DNA of 64,000 bases from Pseudomonas sp. UBA4194 (GTDB lineage: Bacteria; Pseudomonadota; Gammaproteobacteria; Pseudomonadales; Pseudomonadaceae), in contig NZ_DFUE01000010.1 in NCBI RefSeq assembly GCF_002379585.1, forward strand, positions 172,455 to 236,454, in the 5' to 3' direction. The position numbers and the translations under genes were made by a program. Below the pieces are notes generated by a model. The model saw nothing but the letters and a program-made list of their open reading frames with translations, was not told the origin of the DNA and did not search any database. This document shows, one piece after another, positions 23,805 to 37,200 of the stretch (within the stretch, counting starts at the first letter, position 1; every line of letters begins with the position of its first letter).

Positions 23805-25181
23805 TCACCGCTCGTGCAGCGCTTCGGCCCGGGACTTGATAATGGGCTTGAGCAGATAGCTCAGCACGCTTTTCTTGCCAGTGATGATGTCTACCGACGC
23901 GACCATGCCCGGGATGATCAACAACGGCTTTTCATCCGTCCCCAGGTGGCTTTTGTTGGTGCGCAGCTTGATGACATAGAAGGTGTTCTTCTTGTCCTCG
24001 TCCTGCACGGTGTCCGCACCGATCTGCTCCAGCGTGCCTTCCAACCCACCGTAGATGGTGTAGTCGTAGGCCGTGAACTTGATCATGGCCTTCTGTCCCG
24101 GATGCAGAAACGCGATGTCCTGTGGACGAATCCTGGCTTCCACCAACAAGTTCTCGTCCAGCGGCACGATTTCCACCATGTCGCTGCCAGGCTGGATCAC
24201 GCCGCCGACGGTATTGACCAGCACCTGCTTGACGATGCCGCGCATCGGTGAGGTGACCATGGTGCGGCTCACCCGATCCTCAAGGCCTTTGGCCGTCGCC
24301 TGGGCCTTGGACAGATCGGTACGCGCCTCGTTGAGCTGAGTCAGCGCATCACTGCGAAACTTGCCGCGCGTCTCGTCGATCTTGCGCTGCACTTCGCCGA
24401 TGGCGGCCTGGGCCCTGGGAATAGCCAGGGTAGTACCGTCGAGCATGCCCCGGGTTTCCACTTCCGAACGGCGCAGGCGCAGCACTTCGACCGGGGAAAT
24501 GGCGCCCTTGGCCACCAGGGGTTCGGACATGCCGATCTCCTGACGCAACAGGTTGAGGCTGTTGCGGTACTGCTCGGCCTTGGAGCTGAACTCGCGCAGT
24601 TCCTGCTGGCGTTGTACCAACTGCTGCTGCAGCCCGCCTATTTCGTCCGCCAATTGCTGACGGCGACTGTTGAACAGTGACTCTTCGTTAGCCGCCTGGC
24701 TGGGCACCGACTTGCGGGCTTCGGCAGTAATCTTCAGCGGGCGATCTTCCACCTCGGCACTCAGGCGCTCGACACGCAGTTCCATCGCCACGCGGTCGGC
24801 TTCCGTCTCACCGACATTGGACGCAAAACGGGTATCGTCCAGACGAATCAGTGGTGCACCGGCTTCGACGATCTGGCCTTCCTTCACATAGATCTGCGCG
24901 ACGATACCGCCTTCCAGGTTCTGGATCTTCTGCAGGCGCGACGAAGGAATAGCCTTGCCGTCGCCCTTGGTAACTTCATCGATGACGGCGAAATGCGCCC
25001 AACCCACCAGGAAGACGAAGAACGCGATCACGCCCCAGATGGTCAGCCGGACGATGCGCGGTGCGTCGTCGATCAGCGCCTTCTCGACCTCGGGCAAGGG
25101 CTGCCCGTCGAGCGAGTCGGAACCCTTGAAGTAGCGATAGACGGAATCCTTGAAACCGCCCGAACCGGATTTAAGCAACAC
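23805..25181 (-). CDS. lapC: Type I secretion membrane-fusion protein LapC
   Basis: A 458-residue HlyD-family adaptor for export of the LapA adhesin. A single membrane helix lies near residues 52-70 (LTIWGVIAFFVFLVGWAHF). The periplasmic part starts SSRLQKIQNLEGGIVAQIYVKEG, then long coiled coils (about 150-290), and ends in the family strand block (TAYDYTIYGGLEGTLEQIGADT, then VIKLRTNKS). Its start overlaps lapB's stop by 11 bp, so they are one operon. It works with LapB and with a LapE-type outer-membrane channel that is not in the window. Confidence 0.94.
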   Translation of the reverse strand: MLLKSGSGGFKDSVYRYFKGSDSLDGQPLPEVEKALIDDAPRIVRLTIWGVIAFFVFLVGWAHFAVIDEVTKGDGKAIPSSRLQKIQNLEGGIVAQIYVKEGQIVEAGAPLIRLDDTRFASNVGETEADRVAMELRVERLSAEVEDRPLKITAEARKSVPSQAANEESLFNSRRQQLADEIGGLQQQLVQRQQELREFSSKAEQYRNSLNLLRQEIGMSEPLVAKGAISPVEVLRLRRSEVETRGMLDGTTLAIPRAQAAIGEVQRKIDETRGKFRSDALTQLNEARTDLSKAQATAKGLEDRVSRTMVTSPMRGIVKQVLVNTVGGVIQPGSDMVEIVPLDENLLVEARIRPQDIAFLHPGQKAMIKFTAYDYTIYGGLEGTLEQIGADTVQDEDKKNTFYVIKLRTNKSHLGTDEKPLLIIPGMVASVDIITGKKSVLSYLLKPIIKSRAEALHER

Positions 25182-27324
25182 TGATCTGCCCCTTCTTCAG
25201 CGCTTCCATGACGGCCGCCTTGGGACCATCGGCAAGAATCTGGCCACGGTCGATCACCAACAAACGGTCGACCAGGCTCAGCAGCGAGGCACGGTGCGTT
25301 ACTAGAATCACGGTTTTGCTCTCGATAACGGCTTGCAGACGCGCCTTCAGGCGCTCCTCGCCAGTGTTGTCCATGGCGCTGGTGGGTTCGTCCAACAACA
25401 AGATGGGCGGATTGAGCAGCAGTGCCCGGGCAAGCGCCACGTTCTGCCGCTGCCCGCCCGACAGGTTGCGCCCGCGCTCACCTACCTGCAGTTCATAGCC
25501 CTGGGGATGCAACCGAGCGTATTCATGCACGCCCGCCAGCTCGGCAGCCTGCAACACCATTTCGTCGTCGACATAGCGCGCGCCTGACACCAGGTTGTCA
25601 CGCAAGGTGCCGGCCAGCAGTTGAATGTCCTGTGGCACGTAGCCAATGTTGTGGCGCAGTTCGCTGACGTCGATCTGGCGTATATCCACGCCGTCCACCA
25701 GCAGCGAGCCAGCATCTGGCTGATGCAGCCCCACCAACAGCTTGGCCAGCGAACTCTTGCCGGAACCGCTGCGGCCGATGATGCCGATCTTCTCGCCCGG
25801 TCTCACGGTCAGATTGATGCCATGCAAAGCCTGGTTCTGCTGCTCGGGATAAGTGAAGTCGACATTGCGAAATTCCATGGCCCCCTGAAGCACCTGGCGG
25901 CTGAGCGGCCGCTCATCGAAATTGCGCTCCTGCGGCAGCTCCATCATCTGGTCCACCGAAACCATGGTGACCTTGGCTTGCTGATAACGGGTCAACAACC
26001 CGGACAACTGCGCCAGCGGGCCCAACGCGCGGCCGCTCAGCATATAGCACGCTACCAGGCCACCCATGCTCAGGTTACCGTCGATGATCTGGTAAACGCC
26101 GAAGATGATCATCGCCACGCCAGCCAGCTGCTGAATCAGCAGGGTGATGTTCATGGCCAGGCTGGATAGGGTCTTGACCCGCAATTCCAGGCGGCTGAGC
26201 GTACCAATGGTCTGCTCCCACTGATACTGGCGCTCACTCTCGGCATTGTTGACCTTCACACCGTCAAGGCCACCCAGGGTTTCGATCAGGCTCGACTGGC
26301 GCTCGGCGCCCAGCGCCATGGTGCGCTCCAGCGTCTGGGTCAGGGGTTTCTGCAGGAAGTGTCCGATACCCAGTGCCAACGGGAAGGCAATCACTGGAAT
26401 CCACACCAGATGCCCGCCCAACAGGGCAATCACCGCCAGAATCAAGATGGTGAACGGCAGGTCGATCAGACTGGTGAGGGTCAACGACGTGAGAAAATCA
26501 CGCATGCCCTGGAATTCATGGATGTTCTGAGCATAGCTGCCGACCCGCGCCGGGCGGCTCTTCATGGACATGCCGACGATACGCTCGAACAACGTTGCCG
26601 AAATGATCAGGTCGGTCTTCTTGCCAGCCAGATCCAGGCACAGGCTGCGCATGCCCTTGAGCAACAGGTCAAACAGGTAGGCACCACAGATACCCACCGC
26701 CAGCACCCAGAGCGTAGCGGTGGCCTGATTGGGCACTACCCGGTCGTACACGTTCATCACGAACAAGGGCGCAGCCAGGGCGATCAGGTTGATGACCAGG
26801 CTGGCGGCAATGGCGTCCGCGTACAGCCAACGGGAACGCTTCAAGGTGTCGCGGAACCAGGATTTGGCACGCGGGATCATCGATCCGTTGGTAACGTCGA
26901 ATTTGTGCTGGGGCTGGGCGAAGAACACCTTGCCAGCGTAATCCTGGGTGAGGATGTCGCGTGCGACACGCACCTCGCCGCCGTCGCTCTCACTGAGCAG
27001 CAGGCGCGCGGTATCACCTTCCCAACCCAGCAGCACGGCGCAGCGGGCGTCCTTGAGAATCAACATGGCCGGCAATGCAATGGCCGGAATGGTCTCCAGC
27101 TTTCGCTGCAATACCCGCCCTTGCAAACCTGCTCGCGCGGCCGCCCGCGGCAGCAGGTCAGTCGTCAGACGCTGCGCAGGCAGTGGCAGGCCGGTGGTCA
27201 GCATGGCCCGACTGGCGGGCTTGTGGTGCAGTGAGCACAGTGTCAGCAGCCCATCGAGCAGCGGATCGTCGTGCTGGGCCCGCGGATCCTGGCTGAGTTG
27301 TACCGAAGTTAATTCCGAATCCAC
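25171..27324 (-). CDS. lapB: Type I secretion ABC transporter LapB
   Basis: A 717-residue ABC exporter. An N-terminal C39-peptidase-like domain (about 1-140) lacks the catalytic Cys and so is the docking type used for RTX proteins. Six membrane helices follow (about 165-440), then the ATPase with Walker A GRSGSGKSS, signature NLSGGQRQ, and Walker B ILLLDEPTSAMD. It powers export of LapA, encoded divergently. The start is GTG 27324 with GAGAG upstream. Confidence 0.95.
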   Translation of the reverse strand: MDSELTSVQLSQDPRAQHDDPLLDGLLTLCSLHHKPASRAMLTTGLPLPAQRLTTDLLPRAAARAGLQGRVLQRKLETIPAIALPAMLILKDARCAVLLGWEGDTARLLLSESDGGEVRVARDILTQDYAGKVFFAQPQHKFDVTNGSMIPRAKSWFRDTLKRSRWLYADAIAASLVINLIALAAPLFVMNVYDRVVPNQATATLWVLAVGICGAYLFDLLLKGMRSLCLDLAGKKTDLIISATLFERIVGMSMKSRPARVGSYAQNIHEFQGMRDFLTSLTLTSLIDLPFTILILAVIALLGGHLVWIPVIAFPLALGIGHFLQKPLTQTLERTMALGAERQSSLIETLGGLDGVKVNNAESERQYQWEQTIGTLSRLELRVKTLSSLAMNITLLIQQLAGVAMIIFGVYQIIDGNLSMGGLVACYMLSGRALGPLAQLSGLLTRYQQAKVTMVSVDQMMELPQERNFDERPLSRQVLQGAMEFRNVDFTYPEQQNQALHGINLTVRPGEKIGIIGRSGSGKSSLAKLLVGLHQPDAGSLLVDGVDIRQIDVSELRHNIGYVPQDIQLLAGTLRDNLVSGARYVDDEMVLQAAELAGVHEYARLHPQGYELQVGERGRNLSGGQRQNVALARALLLNPPILLLDEPTSAMDNTGEERLKARLQAVIESKTVILVTHRASLLSLVDRLLVIDRGQILADGPKAAVMEALKKGQISVA

Positions 27325-28226
27325 GCTGACACTCTCTTATCACTCATTGAACACCTCGATTCCGTCAAGAATCAGTTCATTACGCCCGTTCCAGCGGCGT
27401 TTTGGTTGCTTTTGCACAACGGATGCCAGACGCCCTGTCCGGTGATGGCTTTTTCATAGCAGCCGCTGAACGGCACTTTTTTGCCCCTCAAGCGTCGAAG
27501 CGTTTAAAAAGTGTTTCAATAATGAATCACTTTTCTCTTCATCCTGAATTCATCGCCAACGATCAGGCATACGGTGCAAAAGTTTCGTCACTTACTCGTC
27601 GTCTTGTAATTTTCTGAATGGCAACAACGAGTTGGCTGCTGGCATAACATCTCATTATAAAAAAACAGCTTCTTATCGTAAAACCGCCTCCTTAACGACA
27701 GGCGTTTCGAGACAACTTAGTAGACGCACTCGCCTACCTACCCGTCACTGCCGCTGCATTGCCTGCGGCCCTGGTCCGAGCCCAATCGCAGCGCCACGCA
27801 AATTCGCTCTGGTCGAACCGTCGATACCGCCGAAGCCCCCGCCCTGAAGCCATTGGCAGATTTCATGCTTTCCTCAGCGCACCAGAATATGGCGTTCTGA
27901 CCCGGTGCAGATTCAAGCCGCGCTCATGCGCTTCAAGCGACACTTTTTGTCACCCTGTGCGCCCAGAAACGTCATCTCGACAGCGTCTGCGTGCGCCAAC
28001 AAAGACATTTATCTTACAGCGTAAATATCAATGTGACATTACGCATTGGATTGTTTAGGATGGCGCCCAATAGGTCAATACTTTGTCATAATCTTCATTT
28101 TTCGCCTATTTAGACAAAACATTGGCGCCAAACTTATAGCAAACAATGACGTGTTTGTTGCCTGAGACCTCTTCAACGAGCGTCCTTGAAACGAATGCCA
28201 ATTAAACGGCTACCCCGGAGATCTCC
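27325..28226. promoter_or_regulatory. 0.9-kb lapB/lapA divergent control region
   Basis: No gene is visible. The part next to lapA (27990-28140) is AT-rich and holds GTCAATACTTTGTC at 28074-28087, which matches most positions of the FleQ box (GTCANTAAATTGAC) known to act on biofilm genes in this genus. A run of T/A sequence before lapB (about 27480-27720) is the likely lapBC promoter region. Long leaders before lapA are usual and suggest c-di-GMP-dependent control, but no site is proven. Confidence 0.5.
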
Positions 28227-31200
28227 ATGAGCAGCGTTATTGCAATCGTCAAAAGCATTGTTGGTCAGGTGTTTGCGGTATCCCCCGAGGGTGTCCGCCG
28301 CCTGATCATCGAGGGAGATCGGCTGTTCGCCGGGGAGCAGGTGATTACCGGGCCGCAAGCTGCCGTATCGCTGGAGCTGGCCGATGGCCGAATCATCGAC
28401 CTGGGCCGGGACAGCCAATGGTCCGCCAATACACCGGATGCCTCGATCGACCTGAGCGAAGCCACTGCCCAGGCGGCGCCGTCGGTGGCTGAGCTGCAGC
28501 AGGCCATCGCTGCCGGCGCCGACCCCACGCTGGACCTCGAAGCCACGGCAGCAGGCAACACCGCAGCCGGCGCGGGCGGTGAGGCCGGAGGCAGCCATAG
28601 TTTCGTTCTGCTCAGCGAGACTGCCGACTCCGTCGATCCTACCGTGGGGTTTGCTACCGAGGGGCTGGGTGGCCAGGCTGCGCTGGCGTTCCTGCGGGTT
28701 GACGGTGATCTGGACACTGTTCTCGCGGATGATCTGCCGGCCGTCGATCCGACCCCGGATCCCGACCCTACGCCGAACCCCGACCCCATTCCAGATCCTG
28801 ACCCTGCGCCCGGTCCTGACCCCATTCCAGATCCTGATCCAACACCTGGTCCTGACCCCATCCCGGATCCCGATCCAACGCCGAATCCCGATCCCACTCC
28901 AGATCCCGATCCGACGCCCGGCATCAATGATCAGCCGACTCTGACCAACCCGGATACCGCCGTGGGCGACGAGGATCAGGTCATCACCGGCAACGTGCTG
29001 GACAATGACTCCGATGCCGACGACGCACTGACCGTGGCCAGCTTCACCGTGGCCGGGTTAACCGGAACATTTACCGCAGGCCAGGCGGCGACCATCGTCG
29101 GTGTCGGCACGTTGGTGATCAACAGCAACGGCAGTTTCGTCTTCACCCCGGTGGCCGACTACAACGGTACGGTGCCCACCGCGACCTACACCACCAACAC
29201 CGGCGCCAGCGACACCCTCGACATAACCGTCAATCCGGTCGACGACCCCAGCCTGTTGATTGCCGATACCAACACCACCCTGGAAGACACCCCGCTGAGC
29301 GGCAATGTTCTGGCCAACGATACCGACGTGGACAACCTGTTATCGGTAGCCAGTTTCACCGTCAACGGTGTTCAGTACGCCGCAGGTGCCACGGCAACCA
29401 TCACCGCAGCCTCGGCCACTGGGCCGGTGACTGCCGGCACGCTGACCATGGCCTCGACCGGCGAGTACATCTTCATCCCCGCTCGCGACTGGAACGGTGC
29501 CGTCCCTACGGTCACCTACACCACCAACACGGGGTCTTCGACGAGCCTGGACATCAACGTCACCCCTGTCGATGACCCGACCATCCCGCAACCGGACTTC
29601 GCCACCACCAACGAAGACACCCCGCTGAGCGGCAACGTTCTGGCCAACGACACCGACGTCGACAGCCTGATCTCGGTGGCCAGCTACACGGTGAACGGCG
29701 TGCAGTATGCCGCCGGCGCCACCGCTGTGATCACCGCCGAAACCGTCAACGGCACCGTGACCGTTGGCACCTTCACCCTCGCCGAAACAGGCGAATACCT
29801 GTTCTTCCCTGCCCAGGACTGGAACGGGGCCGTGCCTCAGGTCACCTACTTCACCAACACCGGTGTGTTCGAGCTGCTGAATATCACCGTCACGCCGGTC
29901 GACGATTTCAGCGTCAACCTGCCGGACGCCAAGTCGACCAACGAAAACACCCCGGTCACCGGCAATGTGCTCGCCAACGACAGCGATGTGGATAACTTGC
30001 TGGCCGTGGCGAGCTTCACCGTGAACGGGGCTTCGTTTACGGCCGGCAGCACTGCGACGATCACTACTGTCATCAACGGCGCGACCGTTACCGTTGGCAC
30101 ATTGAGCATCGCCACCACGGGCGAGTACCTGTTCGTGCCGGCTCAAGGCTACGTCGGCGCCGTACCGACCGTCGCCTACACCAACGACAATGGGTCGTTC
30201 AGCTTCCTGAACCTGACCGTTACCAGCACCAACGCTGATACCAACACCACGGCCGAAGACAACGCCGTGACTGGTAACGTCTTGGCTAACGATAGCGATG
30301 TCAGCACCGTGCTTTCGGTGGATACCTTCACCGTCAACGGCACCAGCTACGCCGCAGGCACCACCGCCAATATCACTGCCGGCAACGTCAATGTCGGTAC
30401 ACTGACTATGGCTTCCACTGGCGAGTATCTCTTCACGCCAGCGCAGAACTGGAATGGCTCGGTACCGGCAGTCACCTACACCACCAACACCGGTACCAGC
30501 AGCACGCTCTCGCTGACCGTTACCGCTGTCGACGATCAAACGATTCCACAGGGCGACACGGCCACCACCAACGAAGACACCCCGGTGACCGGCAACGTTT
30601 TGGCCAACGACACCGATGTCGACAGCCTGATTTCGGTCGCCAGCTACACCGTCAACGGTGTTCAGTACGCCGCTGGCACGACTGCCGTAATCACCGCCGA
30701 AACCGTTAACGGTACCGTCAACGTCGGCACTTTCACCCTGGCTGAAACGGGCGAATACCTGTTCCGTCCTGCTCAGGACTGGAACGGCGCAGTTCCCCAG
30801 GTGACCTACACCACCAATACGGGTGTGTTCGAATTCCTGAAGATCGAAGTCACCCCTGTGGATGATTTCAGCGTCAACCTGCCAGACGCCAAGTCGACCA
30901 ACGAAAACACCCCGGTCACCGGCAATGTGCTCGCCAACGATAGCGATGTGGATAACTTGCTGTCCGTTGCCAGCTTCACGGTCAACGATACCCAGTACGC
31001 CGTCGGTACCACCGCGACCATCACCACCGTCATCAACGGTGCGACCGTCAACGTCGGAACGCTGAGCATCGCCACCACGGGCGAGTACCTGTTCGTGCCG
31101 GCTCAAGGCTACGTCGGCGCCGTACCGACCGTCGCCTACACCAACGACAATGGGTCGTTCAGCTTCCTGAACCTGACCGTTACCAGCACCAACGCCGACA

Positions 31201-34200
31201 GCAACACCACGGCCGAAGACAACGCCGTGACCGGCAACGTATTAGCCAATGACAGCGATGTCAGCACCGTATTGACCGTGGAAACTTTCACCGTCAACGG
31301 CACCACCTACGCGGCAGGCACTACCGCCAATATCACTGCCGGCAACGTCAATGTCGGCACACTGACTATGGCTTCTACTGGTGAGTACCTCTTCACGCCA
31401 GCGCAGAACTGGAACGGCTCGGTACCGGCAGTCACCTACACCACCAACACCGGTACCAGCAGCACGCTCTCGCTGACGGTTACGCCGGTGGATGACCAGA
31501 CCATTCCGCAGGGCGACACTGCGACCACCAACGAAGACACCCCGGTCACCGGAAACGTCCTGGCCAACGACACTGATGTCGACAGCCTGATCTCGGTGGC
31601 CAGCTATACCGTCAACGGTGTTCAGTACGCTGCTGGCACGACTGCCGTAATCACCGCCGAAACCGTCAACGGTACCGTCAACGTCGGCACCTTCACCTTG
31701 GCCGAAACCGGCGAATACCTGTTCCTCCCTGCTCAGGACTGGAACGGCGCTGTCCCTCAGGTCACCTACACCACCAATACGGGTGTGTTCGAATTCCTGA
31801 AGATCGAAGTCACCCCTGTGGACGACTTCAGCGTCAACCTGCCGGACGCCAAGTCGACCAACGAGAACACCCCGGTCACCGGCAACGTGCTCGCCAACGA
31901 CAGCGATGTGGATAACTTGCTGTCGGTCGCCAGCTTCACGGTTGATGGCGCTTCCTTCGCGGCTGGCACCACCGCCACTATTACTACACTGGTGAATGGC
32001 GCCACGGTGAACGTCGGTACATTGAGTATCGCGTCCACGGGCGAGTACTTGTTCGTGCCGGCTCAAGGCTACGTCGGCGCAGTCCCAACCGTGGCCTACA
32101 CCAACGACAACGGCTCGTTCAGCTTCTTGAATCTGACCGTTACAAGCACCAACGCTGATACCAACACCACGGCTGAAGACAACGCCGTGACCGGCAACGT
32201 GCTGGCCAACGACAGCGATGTCAGCACCGTATTGACCGTGGAGACCTTCACCGTCAACGGCACCAGCTACGCGGCAGGCACCACCGCCAATATCACTGCC
32301 GGCAACGTCAATGTCGGCACGCTGACTATGGCTTCCACTGGCGAGTATCTCTTCACTCCGGCGCAGAACTGGAATGGTTCGGTACCGGCAGTCACCTACA
32401 CCACCAACACCGGTACCAGCAGCACGCTCTCGCTGACCGTTACCGCTGTCGACGATAAAACGGTACCGTTGGGCGACACTGCCACCACCAACGAAGACAC
32501 CCCGGTAACCGGCAACGTTTTGGCCAACGACACCGATGTCGACAGCCTGATTTCGGTGGCCAGCTACACCGTCAACGGCGTGCAGTACGCTGCTGGCACG
32601 ACTGCCGTGATCACTACAGAAACCGTTAACGGCACCGTCAACGTCGGCACCTTCACCCTGGCCGAAACCGGTGAATACCTGTTCCGTCCTGCCCAGGACT
32701 GGAACGGCGCTGTACCTCAGGTGACCTACACCACCAACACCGGTGTGTTCGAATTCCTGAAGATCGAAGTCACCCCTGTGGATGATTTCAGCGTCAACCT
32801 GCCAGACGCCAAGTCGACCAACGAGAACACCCCGGTCACCGGCAACGTCCTGGCCAACGACAGCGATGTGGATAACTTGCTGTCGGTCGCCAGCTTCACG
32901 GTTGATGGCGCATCCTTCGCGGCTGGTACCACCGCCACCATTACTACACTGGTGAATGGCGCCACGGTGAACGTCGGTACATTGAGTATCGCGACCACGG
33001 GCGAGTACTTGTTCGTGCCGGCTCAAGGCTACGTCGGCGCAGTCCCAACCGTGGCCTACACCAACGACAACGGCTCGTTCAGCTTCTTGAATCTGACCGT
33101 TACCAGCACCAACGCTGATACCAACACCACGGCTGAAGACAACGCCGTGACCGGCAACGTGCTGGCTAACGATAGCGATGTCAGCACCGTATTGACCGTG
33201 GAAACCTTCACCGTCAACGGCACTGACTATGCCGCTGGTAGCACCGCCAACGTCACCACGACTGTTGGCAACACCACCGTCAACGTCGGCACCCTGCTCG
33301 TCGCCTCGACCGGTGAATACCTGTTCACCCCAGCGCTTAACTGGAATGGCTCGGTCCCAGCGGTCACCTACACGACCAACACTGGCACCAGCAGTACCTT
33401 GTCCCTGACCGTTACCGCTGTCGACGATAAAACGGTACCGTTGGGCGACACCGCCACTACCAACGAAGACACCCCGGTAACCGGCAACGTTTTGGCCAAC
33501 GACACTGATGTCGACAGTCTGATCTCGGTAGCCAGCTACACCGTCAACGGTGTTCAGTACGCTGCTGGCACCACGGCCGTAATCACTGCCGAGACCGTCA
33601 ACGGCACCGTCAACGTCGGCACCTTCACCCTGGCCGAAACGGGCGAATACCTGTTCCGCCCTGCTCAGGACTGGAACGGCGCTGTCCCTCAGGTCACCTA
33701 CACCACTAATACGGGTGTGTTCGAATTCCTGAAGATCGAAGTCACCCCCGTGGATGACTTCAGCGTCAACCTGCCGGACGCCAAGTCGACCAACGAAAAC
33801 ACCCCTGTCACCGGCAACGTCCTGGCCAACGACAGCGATGTGGATAACTTGCTGTCGGTTGCCAGCTTCACGGTCAACGACACGCAATACGCCGTCGGCA
33901 CCACTGCAACCATCACCACCGTGATAAACGGCGCGACCGTCAATGTCGGCACGCTGAGCATCGCCACTACCGGCGAATACCTGTTCGTCCCTGAACAAGG
34001 CTACGTCGGCGCCGTACCGACCGTGGCCTACACCAACGACAACGGCTCGTTCAGCTTCTTGAATCTGACCGTTACCAGCACCAACGCTGATACCAACACC
34101 ACGGCTGAAGACAACGCCGTGACCGGCAACGTGCTGGCTAACGATAGCGATGTCAGCACCGTATTGACCGTAGAAACCTTTACCGTCAACGGCACTGACT

Positions 34201-37200
34201 ATGCGGCGGGCACCAGTGCCAATATCACCACGACAGTAGGCAACACCACCGTCAACGTCGGCACCCTGCTGGTCGCCTCGACCGGTGAATACCTGTTCAC
34301 CCCAGCGCTTAACTGGAATGGCTCGGTCCCAGCGGTCACCTACACGACCAACACTGGCACCAGCAGCACCTTGTCGCTGACTGTTACCGCTGTGGATGAC
34401 CAGACCATTCCGCAGGATGACACTGCGACCACCAACGAAGACACCCCGGTCACCGGCAACGTCCTGGCCAACGACACCGATGTCGACAGCCTGATCTCGG
34501 TCGCCAGCTACACCGTCAACGGCGCGCAGTACGCTGCTGGCACCACTGCCGTGATTACCGCTGAAACCGTCAACGGTACCGTCAACGTCGGCACCTTCAC
34601 CCTGGCCGAAACCGGCGAATACCTGTTCCTCCCTGCTCAGGACTGGAACGGCGCAGTCCCCCAGGTCACCTACACCACCAATACGGGTGTGTTCGAATTC
34701 CTGAAGATCGAAGTCACCCCTGTGGATGACTTCAGCGTCAACCTGCCGGACGCCAAGTCGACCAACGAAAACACCCCTGTCACCGGCAACGTCCTGGCCA
34801 ACGACAGCGATGTGGATAACTTGCTCTCCGTTGCCAGCTTCACGGTCAACGACACGCAATACGCCGTCGGCACGACTGCAACCATCACCACCGTGGTAAA
34901 CGGCGCGACCGTCAATGTCGGAACGCTGAGCATCGCCACTACCGGCGAATACCTGTTCGTCCCTGAGCAAGGCTACGTCGGCGCAGTCCCCACAGTCGCC
35001 TACACCAACGACAACGGCTCGTTCAGCTTCCTGAACCTGTCCGTTACCGCTGCCGACGTCCCAAGCGTGCTGCAGGCCGACACCGGAACCACGTTCGAAA
35101 ATCTCCCGCTGAGCGGCAATGTGCTGGCCAACGATGTGGACGTCGATAGCGTCCTCAGCGTTGCCAGTTTCACCGTCAACGGCACCCAATACGCTGCAGG
35201 AACAACTGTCCCGGTGGCTACCGAGACAGCAGGCGTCACGACCCTCGTCGGCACCCTGGCCATGGCCTCGACCGGCGAGTACACCTTCACCCCGGCCACC
35301 GACTGGAACGGCATCGTTCCGCAAGTCACCTATACAACCAACACTGGCGGAACCACCACCTTGGACATCACCATCGCTCCGAACAACAGCGTCCTGTACC
35401 CCGACAATGCCACCACCGCAGAAGACACGCCGTTGACCGGCAACGTGGTGAGAAATGATGTGGCCGTCGATACCGTCATCGCCGTCACCAGCTTCGAAGT
35501 CAACGGCCAGCAATACGCGGCCGGCACCACTGCGACCATCATGGCCCCGAGCGTATACGGCCCCGTGGTGGCAGGTACCCTGAGCATCGCCAGCACCGGC
35601 CAGTACATTTTCCTGCCGGCCAAGGACTGGAACGGCAACGTCCCGGCAATCGGCTACACCACCAATACCGGTTCGTTCACCAACCTCAATATCGTGGTGA
35701 CCCCGGTGGACGATGCGACCATCACTCAACCGGACTACGGCATCACGCCTGAAGAAGTCCCGCTGAGCGATAACGTCGTGCGCAACGATGTCGACGTCGA
35801 TGACGTGGTCGGTGTGGCCAGCTTCAATGTCAACGGCACTGACTACGCTGCTGGCAGTACCGCCGTGGTGATGGCGCCTAGCGTCAACGGCCCGGTGGTC
35901 GCTGGCACCCTGCAGATGCTGTCCACAGGCGAATACGTCTTTACGCCCGCCAAGGACTGGAACGGCAATGTACCGGTGGTGAGCTACACCACCAACACCG
36001 GTGAAGTGCAGAACCTGACCATCGTCGTGACCCCGGTCGACGACTACAGCATCAACCTGCCCGACACCGGCGTGACCAACGAAGACACCCCGCTGACCGG
36101 CAACGTCACCGCCAACGACAGCGATGTCGACAACGTGCTGACCGTAGAGACCTTCTACGTCAACAACGTAGGCTACGCCGCTGGCACCACCGCGATCGTC
36201 ACCACCGTCGTGGGCGGCGTCACCGTGACCGCCGGTACGCTGACCATCGAATCGACCGGCGTCTACACCTTCGTACCGGCCAAGGACTGGAACGGTAACG
36301 TTCCGACCGTCGCCTACAAGAACACCAACGGCTCGTTCAGCTTCCTGGACATCACCGTCAACGCCGTCGACGACGACAGCGTGATGCGCGCCGACACCGC
36401 CGCCACCAACGAAAGCAACGCTACCAGCGGTAACGTGCTGGCCAACGACAGCGATATCGACAACGTACTGTCGGTAGTGAAGTTCACCGTCAATGGCGTG
36501 GACTACAACGCGGGCAGCACGGCCAACGTCACGGCCCTGAACTCCAGCGTAGTGGTCGGCAAGCTGACCCTGGCCGCCAACGGCGAGTACAGCTTCACCC
36601 CAACCAAGGACTGGAGCGGCACCGTTCCAACCATCGCCTACACCACCAACACCGGCTCGTTCAGCTTCCTGGACATCAAGGTCAACGCGGTCAGCAACAC
36701 GCCGACCCTGGAACTGGGTGGCGGTGGCCTGCAGACGTCGATCAACTTCGACAATGCACAGACCAACTCCATCGGTTACTTCAAGACCAGCGCCATCAGC
36801 AGCACCTGGTTCACCGACAACAAGAGCGGCGAGATCGAAATCGGCAAGGCCGGTGACGTATATGGCGTGCGCGGCGCGGGCAACTCCAACGTCATCGAGT
36901 TGGAAGCGCGTAACGGCGACAAGAACCTCTACACCAACATCGCCGCCAAAGGGGGCAGCACCTACAGCGTGAGCTTCGACTACTCGCCACGTGCCGGTGC
37001 CGAGAAATCGTCGGTCATCTACGTCAAGTGGAACGGCGCCACGATCTATACCCTCGACGCCACCACCGTGGGCATGAAGACCTACACCGTGCAGATCCCG
37101 GTCGACAAGGATGGCAACGGCCGTCTGGAATTCGAAGCGCAGAACAGCAACACCGTGGGCGGCCTGCTGGACAATATCAGCGTCAACCAGGTACTCAACA

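Noticed and set aside
29340..35070. Regular repeats that could look like a CRISPR or satellite array
   Set aside because: The units are 960-972 bp, in frame, and encode Ig-like domains. No short repeat-spacer pattern or cas gene is in the window.
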